Made by a program: the position numbers and the translations under genes. The notes beneath the pieces were generated by a model that saw only the letters and a list, made by a program, of their open reading frames with translations, ran no database searches and had not been told where the DNA came from. From Nitrospirae bacterium GWC2_42_7 (GTDB lineage: Bacteria > Nitrospirota > Thermodesulfovibrionia > Thermodesulfovibrionales > UBA6898), in assembly GCA_001803645.1 (NCBI GenBank), contig MHDW01000090.1:1-6133 (forward strand): a stretch of 6,133 bases of DNA. Reading direction: 5' to 3'. Shown in pieces: positions 1 through 6,133 of this stretch (the stretch's first letter is position 1; every line of letters starts with the position of its first letter).

Positions 1-248
1 TTGGCAAAAAGCTGGCAATTCCCGAGGACGCGGTAATTGATACCGGAGAGCGTCAGGTTGTATATGTAGATCACGGTGACGGCAACTTTGAACCGAGGGA
101 GGTACAGCTCGGGGCACGGGTTGAAGGTTTGCGTGAGGTACTGAAGGGACTGAAGGCAGGCGAAAAGATCGCGTCTTCAGCAACTTTCCTCATTGACGCT
201 GAGGCACAGTTGAAGAATGTCACGCCTCTTGGCGGGCATAAACACTAA
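1..248 (+). CDS. cusB: CusB-like efflux RND periplasmic adaptor, 3' end only
   Basis: This is the C-terminal end of a membrane-fusion (periplasmic adaptor) subunit of a heavy-metal RND pump. It would bridge the inner-membrane pump CusA to an outer-membrane channel and, in the E. coli homologue, pass Cu(I)/Ag(I) to the pump. The first whole codon starts at base 3, and 81 codons run to TAA at 246-248. Seen in the translation: an opening IPEDAVIDTG stretch, then RQVVYVDHGDG, then LGARVEGLREVLKGLKAGEKI, and the ending ATFLIDAEAQLK. These are typical of the membrane-proximal β-domain and closing segment of CusB/HlyD-type adaptors. The protein ends in a short GGHKH tail, which has two histidines but is too short to call a metal-binding domain. 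No CusF-like domain is fused at this end. It is in the same frame as cusA, 108 nt upstream, consistent with one operon. The rest of the gene is outside the window. The family call is firm; the metal is inferred from CusA. Confidence 0.88.
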   Translation, partial: GKKLAIPEDAVIDTGERQVVYVDHGDGNFEPREVQLGARVEGLREVLKGLKAGEKIASSATFLIDAEAQLKNVTPLGGHKH

Positions 249-251
249 AGA

Positions 252-347
252 CCGTGAATGGTGAATGGTGAAAAGTAAACATTATACAGGTAGAGGGCTT
301 GTAGATATTTCTTCTGCGTTTCACGTCTCACGTTTCACATTTCACGG
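252..347. repeat. Inverted pair of 7-bp-periodic repeats in the cusB-cusA gap
   Basis: The left arm (252-275) starts CCGTGAA and continues as TGAATGG, TGAATGG, TGAAAAG, a clear 7-bp period. The right arm, read on the minus strand from 347, starts with the same CCGTGAA and continues as TGAAATG, TGAAACG, TGAGACG, TGAAACG. The arms at 252-275 and 324-347 match at 18 of 24 positions, around a 48-nt loop that shows no structure I recognise. The transcript could form a long imperfect hairpin ending 9 nt before the cusA ATG. Similar GTGAAACG-type heptad strings are, as far as I recall, common in intergenic regions of environmental deltaproteobacterial and Nitrospirota genomes, but I know of no settled function. 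A transcription terminator is unlikely because no T-run follows. Confidence 0.65.
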
Positions 348-356
348 GTTAGCAGT

Positions 357-3300
357 ATGATTTCTAAAATAATAGAATACAGCGCCAGAAACAAGTTCAT
401 TGTCTTTTTGTTTGTGGGTTTCCTATGCATCTGGGGAATCTGGTCACTCAAACGTACGCCTCTTGATGCAATACCGGATTTAAGCGATACACAGGTGATC
501 ATATTTACGGAATGGCCTGGCAGGAGTCCTGATCTTGTTGAGGACCAGATAACCTATCCGATAACCTCGACGCTTCTGGCCGCTCCAAAGGTACAGGCTG
601 TTCGCGGCTTCTCCTTCCTCGGGAGTTCATTCATTTATGTCATATTTGAAGAAGGCACTGATATTTACTGGGCCCGGAGCAGGATACTTGAGTATATCCA
701 GTCTGTAAAGGGCAAGATACCTGCTGATGTGAACCCAGTGCTGGGTCCGGATGCCACGAGTGTGGGGTGGGGGTTCAGTTATGCACTTGTGGATGAGACT
801 GGAGGACAAGACCTCTCGCAGTTACGGTCTTTGCAGGATTGGAACGTAAAGCTCGCACTGGAGAGTGTGCCGGGAGTTTCCCAGGTAGCAAGCCTCGGCG
901 GGTTTGTGAAGCAGTATCAGATCACGATTGATCCGAACCGTCTCTCAGCCTACAATCTGCCGCTAATGAAAGTGATCGAGGCGGTGCGCAAGAGCAATCA
1001 GGATGTCGAAGGCCGAGTGATAGAGTTGACAGGGACCGAGTATATGGTCCGCGGCAGAGGATATATCAAGAGTCTTCAGGATATCGAGAATATCGCCGTG
1101 AGCTCGAACGGCATCGGCACTCCGGTATTCCTCCGTGATGTAGCGACTGTCCAACTCGGTCCCGAGATCAGAAGGGGGATTGCAGAGCTGGATGGAAAAG
1201 GCGAGGTTGCAGGCGGGATCGTTGTTGTGCGTTTTGGAGAAAACGTCCTGAACGTAATCGAACGCGTGAAGGAAAAGATAGCGAAAGACATTCAACCCTC
1301 TCTGCCGAAGGGCGTGAAGGTTGTCACCACCTATGACCGGTCTGACCTTATCCACAGGTCGATCAATACACTCAAGGAAGAGATCATCAAGCTCACGATC
1401 GCGGTGAGTGTTGTTTGTCTTGTTTTTCTCTTCCATCTTCCCAGTGCTCTCGTGATTATTCTGACGCTCCCGGTGGCGATCATCATATCCTTCATCGCCA
1501 TGTATTATCTTGGTGTTACCTCGAATATTATGAGCCTGAGCGGGATTGCAATCGCGATCGGAGCTATGGTGGACGCCTCGATCATCATGGTCGAGAATGC
1601 GTATAAGAAGCTTGAAGACTGGGAACAGACCCCCTCTCAATCCCCCCCTTACCAAGGGGGGGAAGTTAGGGGGGGTAAGACACGTATTGATGTGATCATA
1701 GAGGCTGCGAAGGAGGTAGGTCCATCTCTTTTCTTTTCGCTTCTTGTGATCACTGTAGGGTTCCTTCCGGTTTTTACGCTCGAGGCTCAGGCAGGCAGGC
1801 TTTTCAAGCCTTTGGCTTATACGAAAACGTTTGCGATGCTCTTTGCCTCGTTCCTTGCTGTGACTATCACACCGGTGCTGATGACTCTATTCATACATGA
1901 AAAGACGCCATTCTTCAGCAGAGTACCCATATTAAAATATCTCTTCACGGTCTATCCCGAGGATAGACATCCTGTGAGCATTCTGCTCCATAAAATCTAT
2001 GAACCTGTTGTCCGTCTTGCACTGAAGTTCAAAAAAACAGTGATCATCATCGCTGTTGTCATCATGGCATTGACGATTATTCCTTTTACAAAACTTGGTA
2101 CAGAATTTATGCCGCCCCTTTATGAAGGTACACTCTTTTATATGCCTGTTACTGTTCCAGGGGCGTCCATTTCCGAGGTGACAAGACTTATACATATTCA
2201 GGACATGCTTCTGAAGCAGATACCTGAAGTTGCTCAGGTTTTTGGAAAAGCAGGCCGCGCTGAGACTGCAACAGACCCTGCGCCACTTGAGATGTTCGAG
2301 ACGATCGTTAATCTGAAACCGGAATCTCAATGGCGACCGGGTATGAATGTCGAAAAACTGAAGAATGAGATGAACGATGTACTTCAAATCCCGGGAGTGG
2401 CGAACTCTTTCACCATGCCGATTAAGGCGAGGATTGACATGCTTGCAACAGGGATCAGGACACCAGTTGGCGTTAAGGTCCTTGGTCCGAATATTGATGA
2501 GCTCGACAGAATATCGCGACAGGTTGAGGATGCGGTCAAAGGCATTTCAGGGACAAGGAGCGCTTATGCTGAACGCGTGACGACCGGGTATTTTCTGGAT
2601 ATAAAACCCAAACGTGAGGAGATCGCACGGTATGGCCTGAGCATCGACGATGTGCAGGAAATCATTCAGACAACGCTTGGCGGTATGAATCTGACGATCA
2701 CGGTTGAGGGCCGGGAGAGATATCCTGTCAATATCAGGTATGCGAGGGAACTAAGAAACGATATCGACAAGATCAGACGAATCCTCGTGCCTGTTTCGCT
2801 TACCGCCTCTTCCGGCGGGATGGGGCAGGCCTCTGCATCTATGACACAGATTCCCCTTGGTGAGATCGCGGATGTAGGTATTACCAAAGGACCGACAGCG
2901 ATCAAAAGTGAAGAGGGCCTCCTCGCAAACTATGTTTATGTAGATTTTTCTGGACGGGATGTTGGCGGTTATGTGGAAGAGGCGAAGAAGAACGTAGCGG
3001 CAAAGGTGAAGCTCCCCGAGGGATATAGGCTCATATGGAGCGGGGAATATGAATACCTCGTCAAGACGCACGAGCGGCTGAAGACAGTCATTCCGCTCAC
3101 GCTCCTCATCATTTTTGTGCTGATCTACTTCAATACCAAATCTGTCACAAAAACAATGATCGTGCTGCTTGCAGTTCCTTTTTCCCTGGTGGGCTCTTTC
3201 TGGCTTCTGTATCTGCTGAACTACAACATGAGTATAGCGGTCTGGGTCGGCATCATTGCGCTGGCCGGCCTCGATGCAGAGACCGGAGTGATCATGCTCC

Positions 3301-3608
3301 TCTATCTGGATATCGCCTATGAGAAATGGAAATCCAATGGTAAGATGAAATCCCCGGAAGACCTGAGAGAAGCGGTCATGTTCGGCGCGGTAAAACGTAT
3401 CCGTCCCAAGATAATGACTGTGAGCGTTATACTTGCCGGGCTTATTCCGATAATGTTCAGCCACGGAGCCGGCTCAGACGTTATGAAACGCATAGCAGCG
3501 CCTATGGTCGGCGGAGTTGTTACCTCAACTATTCTTGAACTGATCATCTATCCTGCGATCTATATGATATGGAAGGGAAGAGAGTTTAAAAACAGACAAA
3601 TCAGTTAA
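357..3608 (+). CDS. cusA: CusA-like Cu(I)/Ag(I) efflux RND inner-membrane pump
   Basis: This is the proton-driven inner-membrane pump of a CusCBA-type tripartite system, exporting monovalent copper or silver. At 1083 aa it is slightly longer than E. coli CusA (1047 aa). The RND layout is complete: TM1 near 14-31, a periplasmic porter half, TM2-6 between about 345 and 512, TM7 near 560-578, a second porter half, and TM8-12 from about 911 to 1070. Proton-relay residues are present: D406 (GAMVDAS), E975 (DAETGVIM) and K1018 (RPKIMT). The three methionines of the porter metal site are also present: M596 (FYMPVT), M646 (APLEMFET) and M695 (RIDMLATG). M392, M404 and M411 match relay methionines in TM4, so Cu/Ag fits better than Zn/Co/Ni. 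The start at 357 is the only ATG/GTG/TTG after the in-frame TAG at 291 and matches the family N-terminus, but upstream there is only a weak GGG at 346-348. Residues 425-440 come from an inserted palindrome. A Gly/Ser/Met-rich stretch (about 814-829) is also longer than in E. coli CusA, as in some other homologues. Confidence 0.95.
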   Translation: MISKIIEYSARNKFIVFLFVGFLCIWGIWSLKRTPLDAIPDLSDTQVIIFTEWPGRSPDLVEDQITYPITSTLLAAPKVQAVRGFSFLGSSFIYVIFEEGTDIYWARSRILEYIQSVKGKIPADVNPVLGPDATSVGWGFSYALVDETGGQDLSQLRSLQDWNVKLALESVPGVSQVASLGGFVKQYQITIDPNRLSAYNLPLMKVIEAVRKSNQDVEGRVIELTGTEYMVRGRGYIKSLQDIENIAVSSNGIGTPVFLRDVATVQLGPEIRRGIAELDGKGEVAGGIVVVRFGENVLNVIERVKEKIAKDIQPSLPKGVKVVTTYDRSDLIHRSINTLKEEIIKLTIAVSVVCLVFLFHLPSALVIILTLPVAIIISFIAMYYLGVTSNIMSLSGIAIAIGAMVDASIIMVENAYKKLEDWEQTPSQSPPYQGGEVRGGKTRIDVIIEAAKEVGPSLFFSLLVITVGFLPVFTLEAQAGRLFKPLAYTKTFAMLFASFLAVTITPVLMTLFIHEKTPFFSRVPILKYLFTVYPEDRHPVSILLHKIYEPVVRLALKFKKTVIIIAVVIMALTIIPFTKLGTEFMPPLYEGTLFYMPVTVPGASISEVTRLIHIQDMLLKQIPEVAQVFGKAGRAETATDPAPLEMFETIVNLKPESQWRPGMNVEKLKNEMNDVLQIPGVANSFTMPIKARIDMLATGIRTPVGVKVLGPNIDELDRISRQVEDAVKGISGTRSAYAERVTTGYFLDIKPKREEIARYGLSIDDVQEIIQTTLGGMNLTITVEGRERYPVNIRYARELRNDIDKIRRILVPVSLTASSGGMGQASASMTQIPLGEIADVGITKGPTAIKSEEGLLANYVYVDFSGRDVGGYVEEAKKNVAAKVKLPEGYRLIWSGEYEYLVKTHERLKTVIPLTLLIIFVLIYFNTKSVTKTMIVLLAVPFSLVGSFWLLYLLNYNMSIAVWVGIIALAGLDAETGVIMLLYLDIAYEKWKSNGKMKSPEDLREAVMFGAVKRIRPKIMTVSVILAGLIPIMFSHGAGSDVMKRIAAPMVGGVVTSTILELIIYPAIYMIWKGREFKNRQIS
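1629..1676. repeat. 48-bp C/G-rich palindromic repeat inserted in frame in cusA
   Basis: A perfect 10-bp inverted repeat, TCCCCCCCTT (1641-1650) and AAGGGGGGGA (1654-1663), surrounds a 3-nt ACC loop. An outer pair, ACCCCC (1629-1634) and GGGGGT (1671-1676), extends the stem with imperfect pairing between. The element is 48 bp, exactly 16 codons, read as TPSQSPPYQGGEVRGG (residues 425-440). This lies in the cytoplasmic TM4-TM5 loop, where E. coli CusA has an unrelated hydrophilic linker. AGAC occurs just outside or overlapping each end (1627-1630, 1678-1681), which could be a short target duplication or chance. The composition is unlike the rest of the gene. Very similar CCCCCTTNNNAAGGGGG palindromes are, from memory, dispersed in many environmental bacterial genomes. 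It encodes no transposase and would have to be mobilised in trans, if it moves at all. Confidence 0.8.
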
Positions 3609-3616
3609 AATCAATC

Positions 3617-4930
3617 ATGCCTGAAAAATTGATTGTTATCGGCGGAGGGCTTGCAGGATCTGAGGCTGCGTGGCAGGCCGCAAAGAGGGGAATTAAAGTC
3701 GTCCTTTATGAGATGAGGCCTGATAAACTCACTGAGGCCCACAGAACAGGCCTTTTGGGGGAACTGGTCTGTTCTAATTCCTTAAGGTCTAATGATCTAT
3801 ACACTGCCCCCGGGCTCCTCAAAAAAGAACTTGAAATAGCAGGCTCGCTTATTATGGAAGCTGCCTATGCTTCAACTGTGCCTGCTGGTTCTGCATTGGC
3901 TGTTGACAGGAATCTCTTTGCAGAATATATTTCAGGCAAGATTTCCAACCACCCAAATATCGAAGTAAAAAGACATGAGATTACAGAACTGACCGGAGAA
4001 ATATCCATTATCGCAACAGGGCCTTTAACTTCAGGTGCAATGGTAAGCGCTCTTTCTGAAATTATAGGTGGAGAATATCTCTATTTTTATGATGCCATAG
4101 CGCCGATAATAGATGCTGATTCAATTGATCAAAATAAGGTTTACAGGGCTTCAAGATACGGCAAGGGCGGAGGCGATGACTACGTTAACTGCCCAATGAC
4201 AAAAGATGAATATCTGAATTTTTATAATGCAATCACAGAGGCCGATAAAGTGGCTGCACGGGAATTTGAGAAGCAGAAGGTCTTTGAAGGTTGTATGCCG
4301 GTTGAGGTTATGGCTTCGAGAGGGGAAGATACTCTGAGGTTCGGGCCTATGAAGCCTGTTGGCTTGCCTGACCCAAAAACAGGAAGAGATCCATACGCTG
4401 TTGTCCAGTTAAGAGCAGAGAACAAAGAGATGACTTCATATAACATGGTCGGCTTTCAGACAAGGCTTAAATGGCCAGAACAGAAGAAGGTCTTCAGCAT
4501 GATCCCGGGACTTGAGAATGCAGAGTTTATGAGATATGGAAGTCTTCACAGGAACACTTTTATAAACTCTCCTTTATCTTTAAATAAAGATCTGACATTA
4601 AAGAATAGAGACAATATTTTTATTGCAGGACAATTATCCGGAGTAGAGGGTTATATAGAATCAACTGCTATGGGATTGATAGCAGGGATAAATGCTTTTT
4701 TAAAAATAAGCGGTGAAACTGCTCCTGTTGTGCCGGAGACAACAGCGCATGGAGCATTAATAAGACATATTACAGATTCAGAGAGCAAGAATTTCCAGCC
4801 GAGCAATATAAATTTCGGGCTGTTTTCTCTGACTGAGAATATAATGAAGATGAGGGATAAAAAACAGAAGCGGAAAATGATCGCGGAAAAGGCGTTATCA
4901 GAATGGGAAGAGCATTTGAAAAAAATATAA
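3617..4930 (+). CDS. trmFO: TrmFO, methylenetetrahydrofolate-dependent tRNA (uracil-54-C5)-methyltransferase
   Basis: This cytosolic flavoenzyme makes m5U54 in the T-loop of tRNA, taking the methylene carbon from 5,10-methylenetetrahydrofolate and reducing it with FADH2; TrmA, used by E. coli, takes its methyl group from S-adenosylmethionine instead. The length, 437 aa, is normal for the family (B. subtilis about 435). An N-terminal Rossmann FAD motif GGGLAGSEAA (9-18) is followed by acidic E32 in LYEMRP. The two functional cysteines are present: C52 in GELVCSNSLRSN and C226 in FEGCMPVE. Further family blocks are RFGPMKPVGLPDP (241-253), YGSLHRNTFINSP (307-319) and the second FAD-binding segment IAGQLSGVEGYIESTAMGL (336-354). 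The start at 3617 fits the family N-terminus exactly. It lies 8 nt after the cusA stop with no evident Shine-Dalgarno sequence or promoter, so expression may depend on read-through from cus or a promoter inside cusA. Arginine codons are nearly all AGA/AGG, unlike the mixed CGN/AGR use in cusA, which suggests different origins. Confidence 0.97.
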   Translation: MPEKLIVIGGGLAGSEAAWQAAKRGIKVVLYEMRPDKLTEAHRTGLLGELVCSNSLRSNDLYTAPGLLKKELEIAGSLIMEAAYASTVPAGSALAVDRNLFAEYISGKISNHPNIEVKRHEITELTGEISIIATGPLTSGAMVSALSEIIGGEYLYFYDAIAPIIDADSIDQNKVYRASRYGKGGGDDYVNCPMTKDEYLNFYNAITEADKVAAREFEKQKVFEGCMPVEVMASRGEDTLRFGPMKPVGLPDPKTGRDPYAVVQLRAENKEMTSYNMVGFQTRLKWPEQKKVFSMIPGLENAEFMRYGSLHRNTFINSPLSLNKDLTLKNRDNIFIAGQLSGVEGYIESTAMGLIAGINAFLKISGETAPVVPETTAHGALIRHITDSESKNFQPSNINFGLFSLTENIMKMRDKKQKRKMIAEKALSEWEEHLKKI

Positions 4931-5222
4931 TGTGTAAAACATGAAAATAACGAAAGGACTTATGTGGATTTCTCTAATACGAAAATAAATTTCTTGAAAT
5001 CCTCAAGTTGCAAAGGATTTATAATCTCCCTTTTCAGAGCATTATGTCATTGTTTGAAAATTTATTTTTTATACATTCAAGTAATTTATTTCGCATCAGA
5101 GAAATCCGTGAAATTAATAGGCTGGGAGTTTGTATGAATATCGTCCAAATAAAACTGCTCAAGTACTATATCCTTTCTGTACTAGGGATAATTTATGATT
5201 TAAGCAGATTGACTGAGAGGTA
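4931..5222. other. AT-rich trmFO-xerC intergenic region
   Basis: These 292 nt separate two genes that are often adjacent. The stretch is strongly AT-rich and shows no RNA gene and no recognisable remnant of a protein. I see no convincing intrinsic terminator: the T-run at 5065-5070 has no GC stem before it. What can be pointed to is a perfect TATAAT at 5020-5025 with a 7-bp dyad just upstream, small inverted repeats AGTAC/GTACT (5162-5166, 5179-5183) and TATCC/GGATA (5169-5173, 5186-5190), and a tiny ORF that abuts xerC. A TTG-started reading frame from 5008 runs to the xerC start, but its translation resembles no protein I know. Confidence 0.6.
4994..5025 (+). promoter_or_regulatory. Weak candidate promoter for xerC with internal dyad
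   Basis: A perfect -10 hexamer TATAAT lies at 5020-5025. The best -35 match is TTGAAA at 4994-4999, a 20-nt spacer that is longer than the usual 17. Between them is an inverted repeat AAATCCT (4997-5003) and AGGATTT (5014-5020) with a 10-nt loop. A long spacer with a central dyad is the layout of MerR-family-controlled promoters, but a 7-bp dyad and a TATAAT can easily occur by chance in AT-rich DNA. Transcription from here would give a leader of about 190 nt before xerC. Confidence 0.25.
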
Positions 5223-5223
5223 A
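5134..5223 (+). CDS. Doubtful 29-codon ORF overlapping the xerC start
   Basis: ATG at 5134 is preceded by GGGAG (5124-5128) with a 5-nt spacer, a better ribosome-binding site than those of cusA, trmFO or xerC in this window. The frame runs 29 codons to TAA at 5221-5223, which overlaps the xerC ATG as TAATG. That arrangement is the usual one for translational coupling. The peptide starts MNIVQIKLLKYYILSVLG, has a hydrophobic middle and ends in the charged LTER. I recognise no family, and it is too short for coding statistics. It may be a leader peptide that helps ribosomes load on xerC, or simply chance. The same frame extends upstream to a TTG at 5008 (71 codons), with no Shine-Dalgarno sequence near that start. 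Confidence 0.2.
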   Translation: MNIVQIKLLKYYILSVLGIIYDLSRLTER

Positions 5224-6113
5224 TGCTGAAAGACCATATAGATAAATTCATAGAGTATCTTGAGATCGAAAGAGACGCCTCAAAGCATACGATAAGGGCC
5301 TACAAAAAAGACCTTGAAGATTTTATCGCATATATCAAAAAAAAACCTGTTGATGTAGAGCTGATAGATGTCAGGGGCTTTGTAGCACAACAGATAAAAG
5401 ACGGCCTTAATAAGACAACTGTATCAAGAAGGCTTGCCACTATCAGGTCTTTTCTGAAATTCTTATACAGGGAAGGATATATAAAATCAAATCCTGCAAA
5501 GTTAGTTGCGAACCCAAAGACATCAAAGCTTCTGCCTAAATTTCTCTCTGTGGATGATACTTTCGCGCTTATAGAAAAACCGGAAGGCATCGGGTTTATG
5601 CCTGCGAGGGACAGGGCAATACTCGAGCTTTTATATTCAAGCGGTCTGAGGGTTGCTGAGGTATCAGAACTTAATTTAGAAGATGTTAATACAAGGGAAG
5701 GGCTTGTTAAGGTAAGAGGCAAAGGCAAAAAAGAGCGTATTCTGCCGGTAGGTTCAAAGGCTGTTGATGCGATCATATCCTATATGGTAGAAAGGAAGCT
5801 CTTAAAGAAAAAGGACACAGCTCTTTTCCTTAACAGAAGAGATACAAGGTTGTCAGATCGCGGCATAAGAAGAATAGTAGTTAAATATGCGAGGATGATC
5901 GGTATAAGCGGGCAGATAGGCCCTCACACGTTGAGACATACATTTGCTTCGCATCTGCTTCAGTCCGGTGCAGACCTGAGAGTTATTCAGGAGCTTCTCG
6001 GCCACTCGTCACTTTCGACTACCCAGAAGTATACTCATATTGATGTAACACATTTGATGGATGTTTACGATAAGGCCCATCCCATGTCGGGCGATGAAAA
6101 CGAAAAGAAATAG
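5223..6113 (+). CDS. xerC: XerC-type tyrosine site-specific recombinase
   Basis: This is a chromosome-dimer-resolving tyrosine recombinase, expected to cut and rejoin DNA at dif sites during cell division, usually with a XerD partner and FtsK. Its 296 aa match the Xer family (about 295-300). The N-terminal core-binding SAM-like domain covers about 1-90 (IDKFIEYLEIERDAS, TIRAYKKDLEDF, SRRLATIRSFLKFLY). The catalytic domain covers about 105-285, with every active-site residue visible: R143 (SSGLRVAEVSEL), K167 (VRGKGKKERILP), H235 and R238 (PHTLRHTFASHLL), H261 (LLGHSSLSTT) and nucleophile Y270 (QKYTHID). The short C-terminal tail after VYDKAHP is usual for Xer rather than phage integrases. The start at 5223 gives the full family N-terminus; GAGAGG (5215-5220) lies rather close to it. 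Adjacency to trmFO favours xerC over xerD, since trmFO-xerC is a recurrent pair, but sequence alone does not separate the two paralogues with certainty. The stop is TAG at 6111-6113, and the 20 nt after it show nothing recognisable. Confidence 0.93.
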   Translation: MLKDHIDKFIEYLEIERDASKHTIRAYKKDLEDFIAYIKKKPVDVELIDVRGFVAQQIKDGLNKTTVSRRLATIRSFLKFLYREGYIKSNPAKLVANPKTSKLLPKFLSVDDTFALIEKPEGIGFMPARDRAILELLYSSGLRVAEVSELNLEDVNTREGLVKVRGKGKKERILPVGSKAVDAIISYMVERKLLKKKDTALFLNRRDTRLSDRGIRRIVVKYARMIGISGQIGPHTLRHTFASHLLQSGADLRVIQELLGHSSLSTTQKYTHIDVTHLMDVYDKAHPMSGDENEKK

Positions 6114-6133
6114 GAATTCAAAACATTATTTGG

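Noticed and set aside
252..347. CRISPR array or transcription terminator
   Set aside because: The 7-bp units are contiguous with no spacers, so it is not CRISPR. No T-run follows the hairpin and it lies within an apparent operon, so termination is unlikely.
963..1655. A 230-codon open frame on the minus strand inside cusA
   Set aside because: It lies opposite clearly conserved CusA sequence, its translation is rich in His/Asp/Arg with no recognisable motif, and part of it is the complement of the palindrome. It is a shadow of cusA codon bias.
1629..1676. Rho-independent terminator or sequencing artefact inside cusA
   Set aside because: The stem is GC-rich but no T-run follows it in either direction. 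The reading frame stays open through three homopolymer tracts with family motifs on both sides, which argues against an assembly error.
2751..3464. A 237-codon open frame on the minus strand inside cusA
   Set aside because: Same reason: antisense to the conserved C-terminal half of CusA, with no family resemblance and no ribosome-binding site of note.
5050..5075. TTGTTT and TATACA as an xerC promoter
   Set aside because: The spacing is only 14 nt and the -35 match is poor, so it is weaker than the TATAAT candidate upstream.
5101..5121. CCGTGAAAT at 5106-5114 as another copy of the heptad repeat
   Set aside because: It shares 9 bp with the right arm at 339-347, but no further 7-bp periodicity follows, so chance is adequate.
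5008..5223. A 71-codon frame from a TTG start
   Set aside because: There is no ribosome-binding site before the TTG, the composition is that of AT-rich noncoding DNA, and the RIREIREI section comes from a simple near-repeat. Only the 29-codon tail with a good ribosome-binding site was kept, at low confidence.
5300..5776. A 158-codon open frame on the minus strand inside xerC
   Set aside because: It is antisense to the conserved Xer core-binding and catalytic regions, and its Ser/Leu-rich translation resembles nothing.

Overview
This is a bacterial window with four genes, all on the + strand: the 3' end of a cusB-like metal-efflux adaptor gene, a complete cusA-like RND pump gene, trmFO (folate/FAD-dependent tRNA m5U54 methyltransferase) and xerC (tyrosine recombinase). 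The organism cannot be named from this sequence. Proteobacterial-type HME-RND genes, TrmFO in place of TrmA, AGA/AGG-rich codon use in trmFO and xerC, and two kinds of short dispersed repeat would fit an environmental Nitrospirota or 'deltaproteobacterial' lineage. That assignment is a low-confidence impression.

Layout. Bases 1-248 encode the last 81 residues of the periplasmic adaptor. The 108-bp gap before cusA is largely an inverted pair of 7-bp-periodic repeats (TGAANNG type), whose right arm ends 9 nt before the cusA start. cusA (357-3608) carries the proton-relay residues and the three-methionine metal site of Cu(I)/Ag(I) pumps. A 48-bp C/G-rich palindrome (1629-1676) sits inside it, read in frame as 16 extra residues in the cytoplasmic loop between TM4 and TM5. 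trmFO (3617-4930) starts only 8 nt after the cusA stop, with no visible promoter or Shine-Dalgarno sequence of its own. A 292-nt AT-rich gap (4931-5222) follows. It holds a weak promoter candidate and a doubtful 29-codon ORF whose stop overlaps the xerC start (TAATG). xerC (5223-6113) has all the catalytic residues of the family. The last 20 nt hold nothing recognisable.

How the genes relate. CusB and CusA are parts of one tripartite efflux pump; an outer-membrane CusC-type partner probably lies upstream of the window. TrmFO and XerC are housekeeping proteins, often neighbours in a topA-trmFO-xerC-hslV-hslU cluster. Here metal efflux genes occupy the place before trmFO where topA often sits, so the window looks like the seam between an accessory metal-resistance cassette and a core locus. 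I found no sign of a wholly new system. The most noteworthy item is the palindromic repeat captured as coding sequence inside cusA.
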